A stretch of DNA of 9,377 bases from contig JAEYNS010000265.1 in the NCBI GenBank assembly GCA_023412435.1, positions 1 through 9,377 on the forward strand, in the 5' to 3' direction. Of this stretch, positions 1 through 7,014 are shown piece after piece; the first letter of the stretch is position 1; each line of letters begins with the position of its first letter. Below the pieces are notes generated by a model that saw nothing but the letters and a program-made list of their open reading frames with translations, did no database searches and had not been told where the DNA came from. The stretch is from Actinomycetes bacterium. Its GTDB lineage: Bacteria > Actinomycetota > Actinomycetes > Propionibacteriales > Propionibacteriaceae. A program made the position numbers and the translations under genes.

Positions 1-17
1 CTCCCTCCCTGAGGGAG
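1..17 (-). terminator. Possible terminator hairpin after the aminotransferase gene
   Basis: The first bases form a perfect 7-bp inverted repeat (CTCCCTC / GAGGGAG) around a 3-nt loop, 28 nt beyond the aminotransferase stop codon in the direction of transcription. The right arm is followed by GCGC, so the stem may continue past the window edge. No U-run can be seen because the downstream side lies outside the window. It could be a rho-independent terminator without a strong U-tract, as is common in high-GC actinobacteria, or simply a GC-rich palindrome. Confidence 0.4.
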
Positions 18-45
18 CGCTCGACGCGGACGGGAGCACTCGAGG

Positions 46-1197
46 TCAGGGACTGACGAAGCTGACGAGCCGGTCGAGGGCTTCGTCGAGCTCGTCCGTC
101 CGGCCGCAGAAGCTGATCCGGACGGTCCGGTGCCCGGCGACCGGGTCGAAGTCGATGCCGGGGGCCAGCGCGACGCCGGTGGCGGCCAGCACCTCGGCGC
201 ACCACTGGCGCGAGTCACCGGTCAGGTGGCTGACGTCGCAGTAGGCGTAGAAGGCGCCGTCGGGCGGCGCGAAGCTGGTGATCCCCAGCTCGGGCAGCCG
301 CCGCAGCAGCAGGTCGCGGTTGCGGGCGTACCGGGCCACGTGCCCGTCCAGTTCGGTGGTCGACGCAGCCTCGAAGGCGGCGACCCCGGCCTCCTGGGAG
401 AGCGCGGGCGCGCAGATCGCCAGGTTCCCCTGGAGCAGTTCGGCGGGCCGCCGCAGGGCGGGCGGCAGCAACAGCCAGCCCAGCCGCCAGCCGGTCATCG
501 AGTGGTACTTGCTGAGCGAGCCGACCACCACGGCATCGGCCGAGAACTCCCGCGCGCTGGCGCAACGCCGACCGTAGGAGATGCCGTGGTAGATCTCGTC
601 GCTGATCAGCAGGCAGTCGTGCTCCCGACACCACGCCGCGACCGCGTCCAGCTCAGCGGGCTCGATGATCGTCCCTGTCGGGTTGGACGGGCTCGCCAGC
701 ACCAACCCGGCCGGAGGCTCGGGCAGCGCGTCCAGCAGCGCGACACTGGGCTGGAACCGCGAGCCCTCCCCCGCCTCCAGCTCGACCGGCTCGCAGCCCA
801 CCGCCAGGATGTCGTTGCGGTAGGCGGGATAGCCCGGGCGGGTCATCGCCACCGTCTCGCCCGCCTCGAAAGCCGCCAGCAGGGTGAGCAGGAAACCGCC
901 TGACGAGCCGGTGGTGACCAGCCCCTCGTCGGGCTCGACCGCAACCCCGTACGCCTCCTGGTAGTGCCGGGCGATGCGCTCCCGCAGCGCCAGGATGCCG
1001 GACGCCTCGGTGTAGCCGAGGTGCCGGGTCGGCAGCGCCGCGGCGGCGGCGTCCAGCACCGGACGGGGTGCGGGGGTGCCCGGCTGGCCCACACACAGCA
1101 GGATCGCGTCGCCGTGGCTGCGCTGCCGCAGGGTGGCCGCCTTGACCACCTCCATGACGTGGAAGGGCTCCACCTGGCCGCGCCGGGAGACCCTCAC
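46..1197 (-). CDS. Class I/II PLP-dependent aminotransferase
   Basis: The predicted cytosolic enzyme has 383 residues, normal for fold-type I aminotransferases, and should move an amino group between an amino acid and a 2-oxo acid. Family landmarks are all present: GYTEASG near 61-67, SNPTG at 171-175 (Asn172), the D-E-I-Y motif at 200-203 (Asp200, Tyr203), the PLP lysine in SLSK at 227-230 (Lys230) with Arg238 after it, and the substrate-carboxylate arginine in TVRISF (Arg360). The chosen GTG start overlaps the yihY stop by 4 nt (GTGA) and gives an N-terminus MRVSRRGQVEPFHVME that looks family-like. The open frame runs on upstream inside yihY, but that part is low-complexity Arg/Gly shadow. 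A later ATG at 1155 would remove 14 residues. The substrate cannot be read from sequence. Position after gcvP and yihY suggests read-through expression, not necessarily a role in glycine metabolism. Confidence 0.9.
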   Translation of the reverse strand: MRVSRRGQVEPFHVMEVVKAATLRQRSHGDAILLCVGQPGTPAPRPVLDAAAAALPTRHLGYTEASGILALRERIARHYQEAYGVAVEPDEGLVTTGSSGGFLLTLLAAFEAGETVAMTRPGYPAYRNDILAVGCEPVELEAGEGSRFQPSVALLDALPEPPAGLVLASPSNPTGTIIEPAELDAVAAWCREHDCLLISDEIYHGISYGRRCASAREFSADAVVVGSLSKYHSMTGWRLGWLLLPPALRRPAELLQGNLAICAPALSQEAGVAAFEAASTTELDGHVARYARNRDLLLRRLPELGITSFAPPDGAFYAYCDVSHLTGDSRQWCAEVLAATGVALAPGIDFDPVAGHRTVRISFCGRTDELDEALDRLVSFVSP

Positions 1198-2276
1198 CGC
1201 CGCCTGCCGAACAGCGCCTTCAGCCCGGCGACCACCAGTGCACCCAGGCCGAGCCCGGTGGCCGTCCCGACCACGTAGCCGGTGCCGAGTCCGACGCCCA
1301 TCGACTTCTCGGCGACCTTGCTCGACACGTACAGCTCGCCGGGGCGGCGCTCCACCGGCTCGGGTTCGCCGGTCGGTTCGGACTCCGGCTCGGGATCGGC
1401 CGGCTGGGCCTGGGTGGCGAGCCACGCGGCGATGAACAACACCAGCGTGGCGAAGAGGTTGAGGAACAGCATGAGGACGATCACGGACCCGAAGACCGTG
1501 GCCGTGACGTTCCTGCTGAACGCCTGAACCACGTAGCCGGCGATCAGCTGCAGCACCAGCAGGCTGGCGGCCCCCGTCCCCGCCCCCACCCACAGGTGGG
1601 CCGGGGAGATCGGGTGCGGGGTGAACCAGGTGTAGAGCAGCCAGAACATCCCCGTGCCGGCGGCGAAGCCGACAGCGAGGCTGATCAGCCGCAGGGCGAG
1701 CGACCAGCCGAAACCGGCCGACAGCCCGAGTGCGGAGCCGATCTGGTCAGTCAGCCAGGTCGCGGCGAAGGAGGCGCCGAAGGTCAGCGCGATCCCCACC
1801 AGCAGCGCGACCAGCCCGGCGAAGTTCGCCAGGATGTCGAGCAGCCACGGCAGCAGCTTGCCGGGGTTGTCGACGTCCTCGCGCATCACGAGCCGAACGG
1901 CCCGCTTCAGGTTGCCGAACCAGCTCGAACCGAACCAGAAGCCGACCGCGAGCGCAGCGAGCAACAGCGTCGCCCAGTTCGCCAGGTAGTTCTCGATGAC
2001 GTCGAGGATCTGCTTCAGGGTGGCGTCGTCGCTGACGCCCGCGAACTGGGCCTCGATCCACTCCTTGAGCGCCACCACCAGGTCGGGCTGGAAGACGGTC
2101 AGGACCAGGCCGAGCACCGAGAAGGCAAGCATCAGGATCGGAACAAGGCTCAGCACCGAGAAGTACGCGATCGCCGCCGACAGCTGGGCCCCACCGCGCA
2201 GGTTGAACCTCTCGATCGCACGCAGTACATGCGCGACCAGCGGGCGCTCGGAGAAGCGTTGCCACCACTTGACCAT
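1194..2276 (-). CDS. YihY/BrkB-family inner membrane protein
   Basis: This 360-residue protein belongs to the YihY/virulence factor BrkB family, integral membrane proteins whose molecular role is unsettled (once annotated as RNase BN, now not accepted). Visible hydrophobic segments fall near residues 35-62, 100-118, 150-173, 190-214, 228-250 and 258-288. The family-like N-terminal stretch GGAQLSAAIAYFSVLSLVPI sits at 28-47, and GSSWFGNLKRAVRLV near 116-130. After the core comes a Pro/Glu-rich acidic linker (about 292-311) and then a Gly-rich hydrophobic C-terminal stretch (about 327-355) ending in basic residues. That tail makes the protein longer than the usual roughly 280-320 residues. The ATG lies 3 nt past the gcvP stop; the only SD-like sequence is GGGG inside the last gcvP codons, so translation probably depends on coupling to gcvP. 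Confidence 0.87.
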   Translation of the reverse strand: MVKWWQRFSERPLVAHVLRAIERFNLRGGAQLSAAIAYFSVLSLVPILMLAFSVLGLVLTVFQPDLVVALKEWIEAQFAGVSDDATLKQILDVIENYLANWATLLLAALAVGFWFGSSWFGNLKRAVRLVMREDVDNPGKLLPWLLDILANFAGLVALLVGIALTFGASFAATWLTDQIGSALGLSAGFGWSLALRLISLAVGFAAGTGMFWLLYTWFTPHPISPAHLWVGAGTGAASLLVLQLIAGYVVQAFSRNVTATVFGSVIVLMLFLNLFATLVLFIAAWLATQAQPADPEPESEPTGEPEPVERRPGELYVSSKVAEKSMGVGLGTGYVVGTATGLGLGALVVAGLKALFGRRR

Positions 2277-2279
2277 CGG

Positions 2280-5114
2280 CTACCCCGTCAGTGTGCAGGC
2301 CAGGTTGCGGTCACCGAAGGCATTGTCCACCCTGCCGACGGGGGGCCAGTACTTCTCGGTGGCCCCCTCCCCGACCGGACCGCGCGGGTTGCCGGCGGGC
2401 ACCGCAGCCTGTTCGCGGGAGTAGGCGTGGCCCCATTCCGAGGTCAACACCCGCTGCAGCGGGTGCGGCGCGTTGACCAACGGGTTGTCGTCGGGGGGCA
2501 GTTCGCCCTCGGCGACAGCCGCGATCTCGGCGCGGATGGCGGCCATCGCGTCGCAGAACCTGTCGAGCTCGTAGCGGGACTCGCTCTCGGTCGGCTCGAC
2601 CATCAGGGTTCCCGACACCGGGAAGCTCATCGTGGGCGCGTGGAAGCCGTAGTCGATCAGCCGCTTGGCGACGTCTTCGACGGTGATCCCGCACTGACGG
2701 GTGATCTCGCGCAGGTCGACAATGCACTCGTGGGCCACCAGCCCGTGGCTGCCGGTGTAGAGCACCGGGAAGTGCTCCGACAGTCGGGCGGCGACGTAGT
2801 TGGCGTTGAGGATCGCCAGCTGCGAGGCCTCGCGCAGCCCGTCGGCGCCCATCATCGCAATGAAGGCGTAGCTGATCGGAAGCACCCCCGCCGAACCGTA
2901 GGGGGCGGCGCTCACCGGTCCGTAGCTGGTGGCGGGTCCGGCCGTCGGCACCACAGGGTGGCCCGGAAGATACGGGGCCAGGTGGGCCTTGACCGCCACC
3001 GGACCGACGCCCGGGCCGCCGCCACCGTGCGGGATCGCGAAGGTCTTGTGCAGGTTGAGGTGGCTGACGTCCGCGCCGAACCGTCCCGGCCCTGCCAGCC
3101 CCATCAGCGCGTTCAGGTTGGCGCCGTCGACGTACACCTGGCCACCGGCGTCGTGGACGAGGGTGCAGATGGTCGAGATCGTGTCCTCGAAGACCCCGTG
3201 GGTCGAGGGATAGGTGACCATGATCGCGGCGAGGTCGGCGGCGTGCTCGGCCACCTTGGCCCGCAGGTCGGCCAGGTCGACCGAGCCGTCGGACGCGGTC
3301 GCCACCACCACCACACGCATCCCCGCCATCGCGGCCGAGGCGGCGTTGGTGCCGTGGGCGGAGGCCGGGATGAGGCAGACGGTCCGTCCGGACTCCCCGC
3401 GCGCGGCGTGATAGCTGCGGATCGCCATCAGGCCGGCGAACTCGCCCTGGGCGCCGGCGTTGGGCTGGACGCTGACCCGGTCGTAGCCGGTGATCGCCGC
3501 CAGCCATTGGCCGAGCTCGTCGATCAGCTCGAGGAAGCCGGCGGCGTCCTGCTCGGGGACGAACGGGTGCAGATTGGCGAAGCCCGGATAGCTGATCGGT
3601 TCCAGCGCCGCGGCAGGGTTGAGCTTGAGGGTGCAGGAGCCGAGCGGGATCATCCCGCGGTCGAGCGCGAAGTCACGGTCGGAGAGGGTGCGGACGTAGC
3701 GCATGAACTCGGTCTCGCTGCGGTAGCGGGAGAACACCCGATGGGTGAGGAAGGGCAGGTCGCGGCCGTGGTCGGCCAGCGACCCGCCCGGCTCGACGTC
3801 AGCGCGGCCGCCGAAGACCGCGGTCAGCCCGGCGAGGTCGGCGGGAGTGACATCCTCACCGACGCTGATCCCCAGGTGGTCGCCGTCGATCGCCCGCAGC
3901 TGGATCCCCCGCTGCCGTGCCTGCGCCACCAGGTGCGCGGCTCTGCCCGGAGCAGCGACGGTCAGCGTGTCGAAGAAGGCGTCGCCCGCCAACTCGTATC
4001 CGGCCGCCCGGAGCATGCCGGCCAGGCCTCGCGTGGTCTCGTGGATCTGCCGCGCGATCGCGGTGAGCCCGTCCGGACCGTGGTAGACGGCGTAGAAGGC
4101 GGCCACCACGGCGAGCAGGACCTGAGCGGTGCAGATGTTGGAGGTGGCCTTCTCGCGACGGATGTGCTGCTCGCGGGTCTGCCAGGCCAGCCGGAAGGCG
4201 GGAGTGCCCTCAGCGTCCCTCGACAACCCGACCAGGCGTCCGGGCAGTTGCCGTTCCAGCCCGGCCCGGACGGCGAGATAGCCGGCGTGCGGGCCGCCGT
4301 AGAACAGCGGGACGCCGAATCGCTGGCTGGAACCTGCCACGACGTCGGCGCCCCAGCTCACCGGGGCGGTAAGCAGGGTCAGCGCAAGCAGGTCGCAGGC
4401 GGCGATGACCTGGGCGCCGTTGTCGTGCGCCGTCCTGGCGATCGCGGCGAGTTCAGAGACCGGCCGGAGCCGTCCGTCGGCGGCCGGCAGCTGCACCACG
4501 ACCGCGAACGCCTCGGTGGTCTGCAATGCCTCGACCAGGGAGTCGCCCGCCACCACCACCTCGATGCCGACCGCCGCAGCCCGCGTGCGCAGCACGGCGA
4601 GGGTCTGCGGCAGCACACCGGGATCGACCACGACGGCGGAACCCTTGCGAACTGCCCGCCGGGCGAGCGCCACCGCCTCGGCGACCGCGGTGGCCTCGTC
4701 GAGCAGGGAGGCGCCGGCGAACGGCAGGCCGGTGAGGTCGCACACCATGGTCTGGAAGACCGCCAGCGCTTCCAGCCTGCCCTGGCTGATCTCGGGCTGG
4801 TAGGGGGTGTAGGCGGTGTACCAGGACGGGTTCTCGAGCACGAGGCGGCGGATCACCGGCGGGGTCAGCGTGCCGTGGTAGCCCAGGCCGATCATGGCGC
4901 GTCCGGGGCGGTTGCGACCGGCCAGTTCGGCGAGCCGGCCCTGGACCTGCGCCTCGGTGAGCGCCGGCGGAAGGTCGAGCGGAGCGGTGTCGCGGATCTC
5001 GTCGGGGATCGCGGCGTCAGTGAGGTCGGAGAGCGAGGAGTATCCGAGCTTCGCCAGCATCTGCCCGGTGTCGTCTGCCGATGGCCCGAGGTGGCGCAGC
5101 CTGAAGTCCGTCAT
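2280..5114 (-). CDS. gcvP: Glycine dehydrogenase (decarboxylating), P-protein of glycine cleavage system
   Basis: GcvP binds PLP, decarboxylates glycine and passes the aminomethyl group to the lipoyl arm of GcvH. The 944 residues contain both halves of the family, so this is the long, single-chain form and not the split GcvPA/GcvPB type. The N-terminal half shows [14 protein letters not shown] (about 103-116), [20 protein letters not shown] (261-280) and [11 protein letters not shown] (321-331). The C-terminal half shows GSCTLKLNP (492-500), the DGANLNAL segment (663-670), the PLP-lysine motif [17 protein letters not shown] with Lys690, and PTESES (841-846). The ATG is preceded by an AGAAGG ribosome site and gives the expected start [11 protein letters not shown]. 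An in-frame GTG nine codons upstream is less likely. The partner gcvH lies upstream in the same cluster; gcvT is not in the window. The gene is followed within 3 nt by yihY. Confidence 0.97.
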   Translation of the reverse strand: MTDFRLRHLGPSADDTGQMLAKLGYSSLSDLTDAAIPDEIRDTAPLDLPPALTEAQVQGRLAELAGRNRPGRAMIGLGYHGTLTPPVIRRLVLENPSWYTAYTPYQPEISQGRLEALAVFQTMVCDLTGLPFAGASLLDEATAVAEAVALARRAVRKGSAVVVDPGVLPQTLAVLRTRAAAVGIEVVVAGDSLVEALQTTEAFAVVVQLPAADGRLRPVSELAAIARTAHDNGAQVIAACDLLALTLLTAPVSWGADVVAGSSQRFGVPLFYGGPHAGYLAVRAGLERQLPGRLVGLSRDAEGTPAFRLAWQTREQHIRREKATSNICTAQVLLAVVAAFYAVYHGPDGLTAIARQIHETTRGLAGMLRAAGYELAGDAFFDTLTVAAPGRAAHLVAQARQRGIQLRAIDGDHLGISVGEDVTPADLAGLTAVFGGRADVEPGGSLADHGRDLPFLTHRVFSRYRSETEFMRYVRTLSDRDFALDRGMIPLGSCTLKLNPAAALEPISYPGFANLHPFVPEQDAAGFLELIDELGQWLAAITGYDRVSVQPNAGAQGEFAGLMAIRSYHAARGESGRTVCLIPASAHGTNAASAAMAGMRVVVVATASDGSVDLADLRAKVAEHAADLAAIMVTYPSTHGVFEDTISTICTLVHDAGGQVYVDGANLNALMGLAGPGRFGADVSHLNLHKTFAIPHGGGGPGVGPVAVKAHLAPYLPGHPVVPTAGPATSYGPVSAAPYGSAGVLPISYAFIAMMGADGLREASQLAILNANYVAARLSEHFPVLYTGSHGLVAHECIVDLREITRQCGITVEDVAKRLIDYGFHAPTMSFPVSGTLMVEPTESESRYELDRFCDAMAAIRAEIAAVAEGELPPDDNPLVNAPHPLQRVLTSEWGHAYSREQAAVPAGNPRGPVGEGATEKYWPPVGRVDNAFGDRNLACTLTG

Positions 5115-5144
5115 GGGTGCCCTTCTTCGTTCTCGACGCACCCA
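5114..5144 (-). promoter_or_regulatory. Leader hairpin enclosing the gcvP ribosome-binding site
   Basis: A perfect 7-bp inverted repeat (TGGGTGC / GCACCCA on the coding strand) surrounds a 17-nt loop that contains the AGAAGG ribosome-binding sequence. The last base of the 3' arm is the A of the gcvP ATG. A further G-U pair would bring the second start-codon base into the stem. The fold is seen directly in the sequence; a role in limiting initiation is inference. The 57-nt leader is too short for a glycine riboswitch, and no riboswitch-like core is visible. Confidence 0.45.
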
Positions 5145-5171
5145 CCAACCTACTGCAGGAGGGCCGCTCCC

Positions 5172-5711
5172 CTAGCCGGTGGCGCGCTGCTGGCGGCGTC
5201 GCGACAGCTCGTCGGGAAGTGCGGTGTGCTCGGTGTGTTCGGCACGTTCGGCGGGAAGCTCCAGCAGCGAGCCCTCGAGGTCGCGCCACACCCCGCCGAG
5301 GGCGATCCCGAACATTCCCTGGCCGCCGCGCAGCAGGTCGACGACTTCGTCGTCGGAGGTGCACTCGTAGACCGACACCCCGTCGCTCATCAGCGTGACC
5401 TCGGTGAGGTCCTGGACGCCGCGTGCGCGGAGGTGGTCGATGGCGGTGCGGATCTGCTGCAGGGAGACACCGGCGTCGATCAGTCGCTTGATCACCTTGA
5501 GGATGAGGATGTCGCGGAAGCTGTACAGCCGCTGCGTGCCCGACCCGCCCGCCGGACGGATCTCCGGCACCACGAGCCCGGTGCGGGCCCAGTAGTCGAG
5601 TTGGCGGTAGGTGATGTCGGCGGCGCGGCAGGCGACCGGGCCGCGGAACCCGAGGTCCTCGGGCAACGGCGAGAAGTCGCCGTCGAACAGGGTTTCCTGT
5701 GCCTTGGTCAC
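5172..5711 (-). CDS. MerR-family transcriptional regulator, Rv1830/ResR-like
   Basis: The cytosolic DNA-binding protein has 179 residues. A MerR-type winged helix-turn-helix spans about 22-95: YRQLDYWARTGLV (35-47) is the recognition region, RLYSFRDILILKVIKRL (61-77) the wing and following helix, and GVSLQQIRTAIDHL (81-94) the end of the domain. The C-terminal half carries SDGVSVYECTSDDEVVDLL (109-127) and GGQGMFGIAL (129-138), which I recognise as characteristic of the Mycobacterium tuberculosis Rv1830 group; Rv1830 has been linked to antibiotic resilience and cell-division control. The same position between a DUF151 gene and gcvP supports this. The GTG start is chosen for its GAGGA ribosome site and because it gives MTKAQETLFDGDF. 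An in-frame start at 5822 would add 37 Arg-rich residues that cover the promoter region and look non-coding. The C-terminal tail (about 150-179) is charged and probably disordered. Confidence 0.9.
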   Translation of the reverse strand: MTKAQETLFDGDFSPLPEDLGFRGPVACRAADITYRQLDYWARTGLVVPEIRPAGGSGTQRLYSFRDILILKVIKRLIDAGVSLQQIRTAIDHLRARGVQDLTEVTLMSDGVSVYECTSDDEVVDLLRGGQGMFGIALGGVWRDLEGSLLELPAERAEHTEHTALPDELSRRRQQRATG

Positions 5712-5715
5712 GTCG

Positions 5716-5720
5716 TCCTC
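5716..5720 (-). promoter_or_regulatory. Ribosome-binding site deciding the ResR-like GTG start
   Basis: GAGGA lies 4 nt before the GTG at 5711. No comparable site precedes the alternative upstream start at 5822, so this element favours the 179-residue product. Confidence 0.55.
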
Positions 5721-5751
5721 GATCCACTCCGGTGATGTGCCGCTGCCATAG

Positions 5752-5782
5752 GACGGTAATCGCCGCCGCTCCCGACGGTCAA
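5752..5782 (-). promoter_or_regulatory. Candidate sigma-A-type promoter of the ResR-like gene, with direct repeat
   Basis: On the minus strand TTGACC (5782-5777) is separated by 18 bp from TACCGT (5758-5753), fitting a -35 box and an actinobacterial TAnnnT -10 box. Transcription would start about 35 nt before the GTG at 5711. The hexamer ACCGTC occurs twice in this promoter, at 5779-5774 and 5757-5752, exactly 22 bp apart, so one copy overlaps each box. This spacing would place two sites on the same helix face and suits a regulator site. The boxes are seen in the sequence; promoter activity and regulator identity are inferred. Confidence 0.4.
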
Positions 5783-5793
5783 CGACACGCCGA

Positions 5794-5817
5794 ACTCGCG
5801 CCGGACCCGTGCCGAGT
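5794..5817 (-). repeat. 24-bp imperfect palindrome upstream of the ResR-like promoter
   Basis: The outer arms ACTCG and CGAGT pair perfectly, and an inner CGG/CCG pair is also symmetric, giving 8 of 12 matched positions. Its centre is about 25 bp upstream of the candidate -35 box. Such a site could bind a dimeric regulator, possibly one of the two MerR proteins encoded alongside. In DNA this GC-rich, near-palindromes also arise by chance, so confidence is low. Confidence 0.3.
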
Positions 5818-5834
5818 CTCAACTCCGGGTTGAG
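5818..5834 (-). terminator. Hairpin after the DUF151 gene, weak terminator or processing site
   Basis: A perfect 6-bp stem (CTCAAC / GTTGAG) with a 5-nt loop begins about 10 nt past the DUF151 stop codon. No U-run follows, so if it stops transcription it does so weakly. Together with the promoter just beyond it, the hairpin suggests that the ResR-like gene starts its own transcription unit. Confidence 0.35.
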
Positions 5835-5844
5835 GATGCGAGGA

Positions 5845-6312
5845 TCAGAAGTCGTCGGGGCTGACCGAGTCGAGGAACTCGCGGAACTTCTCGACCTCTT
5901 CCTCGCCGCCGGCAGGCTCCTCTCCCACCAGCGGCACCCCTGCCTCCTCGAGCACCTCGTCGGCGCACTGGATCGGGCAGCCGGTGCGCAGCGCGAGCGC
6001 GATCGCGTCCGAGGGCCGGGCGGCCAACGCCGTCCCCTGCACCATCAGCTCGGCGTAGAACTGGCCGTCCTCGAAGCCGACGATCCGCACCTCGTCCAGG
6101 CTGCCCGACAGCGCCGCCAGCAGGTCGGACACCAGGTCGTGCACGCACGGGCGGGACGGGTCCGGCTCGTCGGTGGCCGACACGATGGCCGCCGCTCCCC
6201 CCGCGCTCATCCAGATGGGCAGCAGCCGGCCGCCGCCGACCTCCTGAAGCACGACGACGGGCGCTGTTCCATAGGTGCTGACCCTGACTTCCACGACGCT
6301 GAGTTCCCGCAC
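5845..6312 (-). CDS. DUF151 / bifunctional nuclease (BFN)-family protein
   Basis: This small soluble protein of 155 residues falls in the DUF151 (bifunctional nuclease) family, in the position of M. tuberculosis Rv1829. Some family members have reported DNase/RNase activity, but the bacterial function is not settled. Visible landmarks are the N-terminal MRELSVVEVRV strand, LPIWMSAGGAAAI (31-43), the HDLVSDLLAAL helix (58-68) and the signature ARPSDAIALALRTGCPI (98-114). An acidic C-terminal tail (about 131-155) follows, rich in Glu with an ending SPDDF. The segment after LPIW reads MSAGGAAAI, whereas many relatives have IGxxEAxAI there, so a family-typical acidic residue seems to be missing. 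The GTG start has a clear AAGGGGG ribosome site 7 nt upstream that overlaps the stop of the preceding MerR gene (12-nt gap), showing tight co-expression. Confidence 0.9.
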   Translation of the reverse strand: MRELSVVEVRVSTYGTAPVVVLQEVGGGRLLPIWMSAGGAAAIVSATDEPDPSRPCVHDLVSDLLAALSGSLDEVRIVGFEDGQFYAELMVQGTALAARPSDAIALALRTGCPIQCADEVLEEAGVPLVGEEPAGGEEEVEKFREFLDSVSPDDF

Positions 6313-6324
6313 GGCGAGACCCCC

Positions 6325-7014
6325 TTACTGCGGCAACTGCGACCGCATGATCGCAGCGTGGGCGTGCAGCACCAATTGCATCACCTCGGCGGGCAGCTGG
6401 CGTGAGGCAGGGTTGCGGCGCAGGTGCGGGGCCACCGCCTGCTCGATCAGGCCCACCTCCCGCTCGGCAGCCTGCTTGATCACACGCAGGTGTCGGGCGT
6501 CGATCCCGAAGGCGCCCAGCTTGCGGGCGATTACCGCGACGGTGAGGGCGTCGCGTCCGTAGTAGACGGTGCCCCGGCGCGGCACGACGAGCGCGTGCTT
6601 CTCCAGTTCGGTGAGCGCTGCCTCCCCCAGCCCGCTGAGCCGCAACAGCTCCCGCCGGGTCACCCGGATCGGACGCTTCGGCGCCGGTGCCTGCGGGGTC
6701 ACGACCTGGGCAGGTTCGGCGGCCTCGCTGGGCGGCACCGGTGGCGCGAGCGTGGGAGGCTGCTCGCCGCGGTCCATCATGTCGAGGTGCTCGCGGATCA
6801 CCTTGAGCGGCAGGTAGTGGTTCTTCTGGACGTCGAGGATGTAGCGCAACCGGTCGATGTCGGACTCGGCGTAGCGCCGATAGCCGGACGGGGCCCGCTC
6901 GGGGGAGATCAGGCCCTCGGACTCCAGGAAGCGGATCTTCGAGATCGACACATCCGGGAAGTCCGGCTTGAGCACCGACAACACCTGGCCGATGCTCCGC
7001 AGGCCTATGGCCAT
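6325..7014 (-). CDS. MerR-family transcriptional regulator, Rv1828-like
   Basis: The protein has 229 residues. The N-terminal winged helix-turn-helix covers about 5-78: SIGQVLSVLKPDFPDVSISKIRFLESEGLI, then PSGYRRYAESDIDRLRYIL and the YLPLKVIREHL helix. It has the form of M. tuberculosis Rv1828, with which it shares neighbours. A Pro/Ala-rich linker (about 84-114) follows. The C-terminal domain (about 118-180) has a similar layout to a second MerR winged helix: RRELLRLSGLGEAALTELEKHALVVP, a short wing ending YYGRDALTVAVIARKL, then GIDARHLRVIK. It ends in helices rich in Arg and Ala. No ligand-binding cysteines are visible, so a metal or thiol effector is not suggested. The ATG overlaps the garA stop by 1 nt (TGATG), indicating coupled translation. 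Targets are unknown from sequence; glycine cleavage or cell-division genes are plausible only by context. Confidence 0.9.
   Translation of the reverse strand: MAIGLRSIGQVLSVLKPDFPDVSISKIRFLESEGLISPERAPSGYRRYAESDIDRLRYILDVQKNHYLPLKVIREHLDMMDRGEQPPTLAPPVPPSEAAEPAQVVTPQAPAPKRPIRVTRRELLRLSGLGEAALTELEKHALVVPRRGTVYYGRDALTVAVIARKLGAFGIDARHLRVIKQAAEREVGLIEQAVAPHLRRNPASRQLPAEVMQLVLHAHAAIMRSQLPQ

Noticed and set aside
1198..1593. N-terminal extension of the aminotransferase into yihY
   Set aside because: The added residues are Arg/Gly-rich without similarity to the enzyme family, and the GTG at 1197 gives a standard length and a GTGA overlap.
2311..3507. Minus-strand open frame of about 398 codons inside gcvP
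   Set aside because: It is an alternative frame of the conserved GcvP C-terminal half, with Arg/Gly-rich low complexity and no own start signal.
5139..5160. Leaderless gcvP start at GTG 5141 with a TAGGTT -10 box upstream
   Set aside because: The spacing is possible and TAGGTT fits TAnnnT, but no -35 is seen and the ATG at 5114 has a good SD and the family-typical N-terminus. Kept only as an alternative.
5115..5171. Glycine riboswitch before gcvP
   Set aside because: The 57-nt gap is too short for even one glycine aptamer, and no matching core is visible; only a simple hairpin is present.
1596..5735. Very long plus-strand open frame (about 1379 codons) antisense to yihY, gcvP and the ResR-like gene
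   Set aside because: The translation is Arg/Gly/Gln/Asp/His-rich low complexity with no domain I recognise. It mirrors minus-strand codons of genes that are clearly real, and long antisense frames are expected at this GC content.
5712..5822. 37-residue N-terminal extension of the ResR-like regulator
   Set aside because: It would translate through the candidate promoter and a near-palindrome, has no ribosome site, and is Arg-rich without conserved features.
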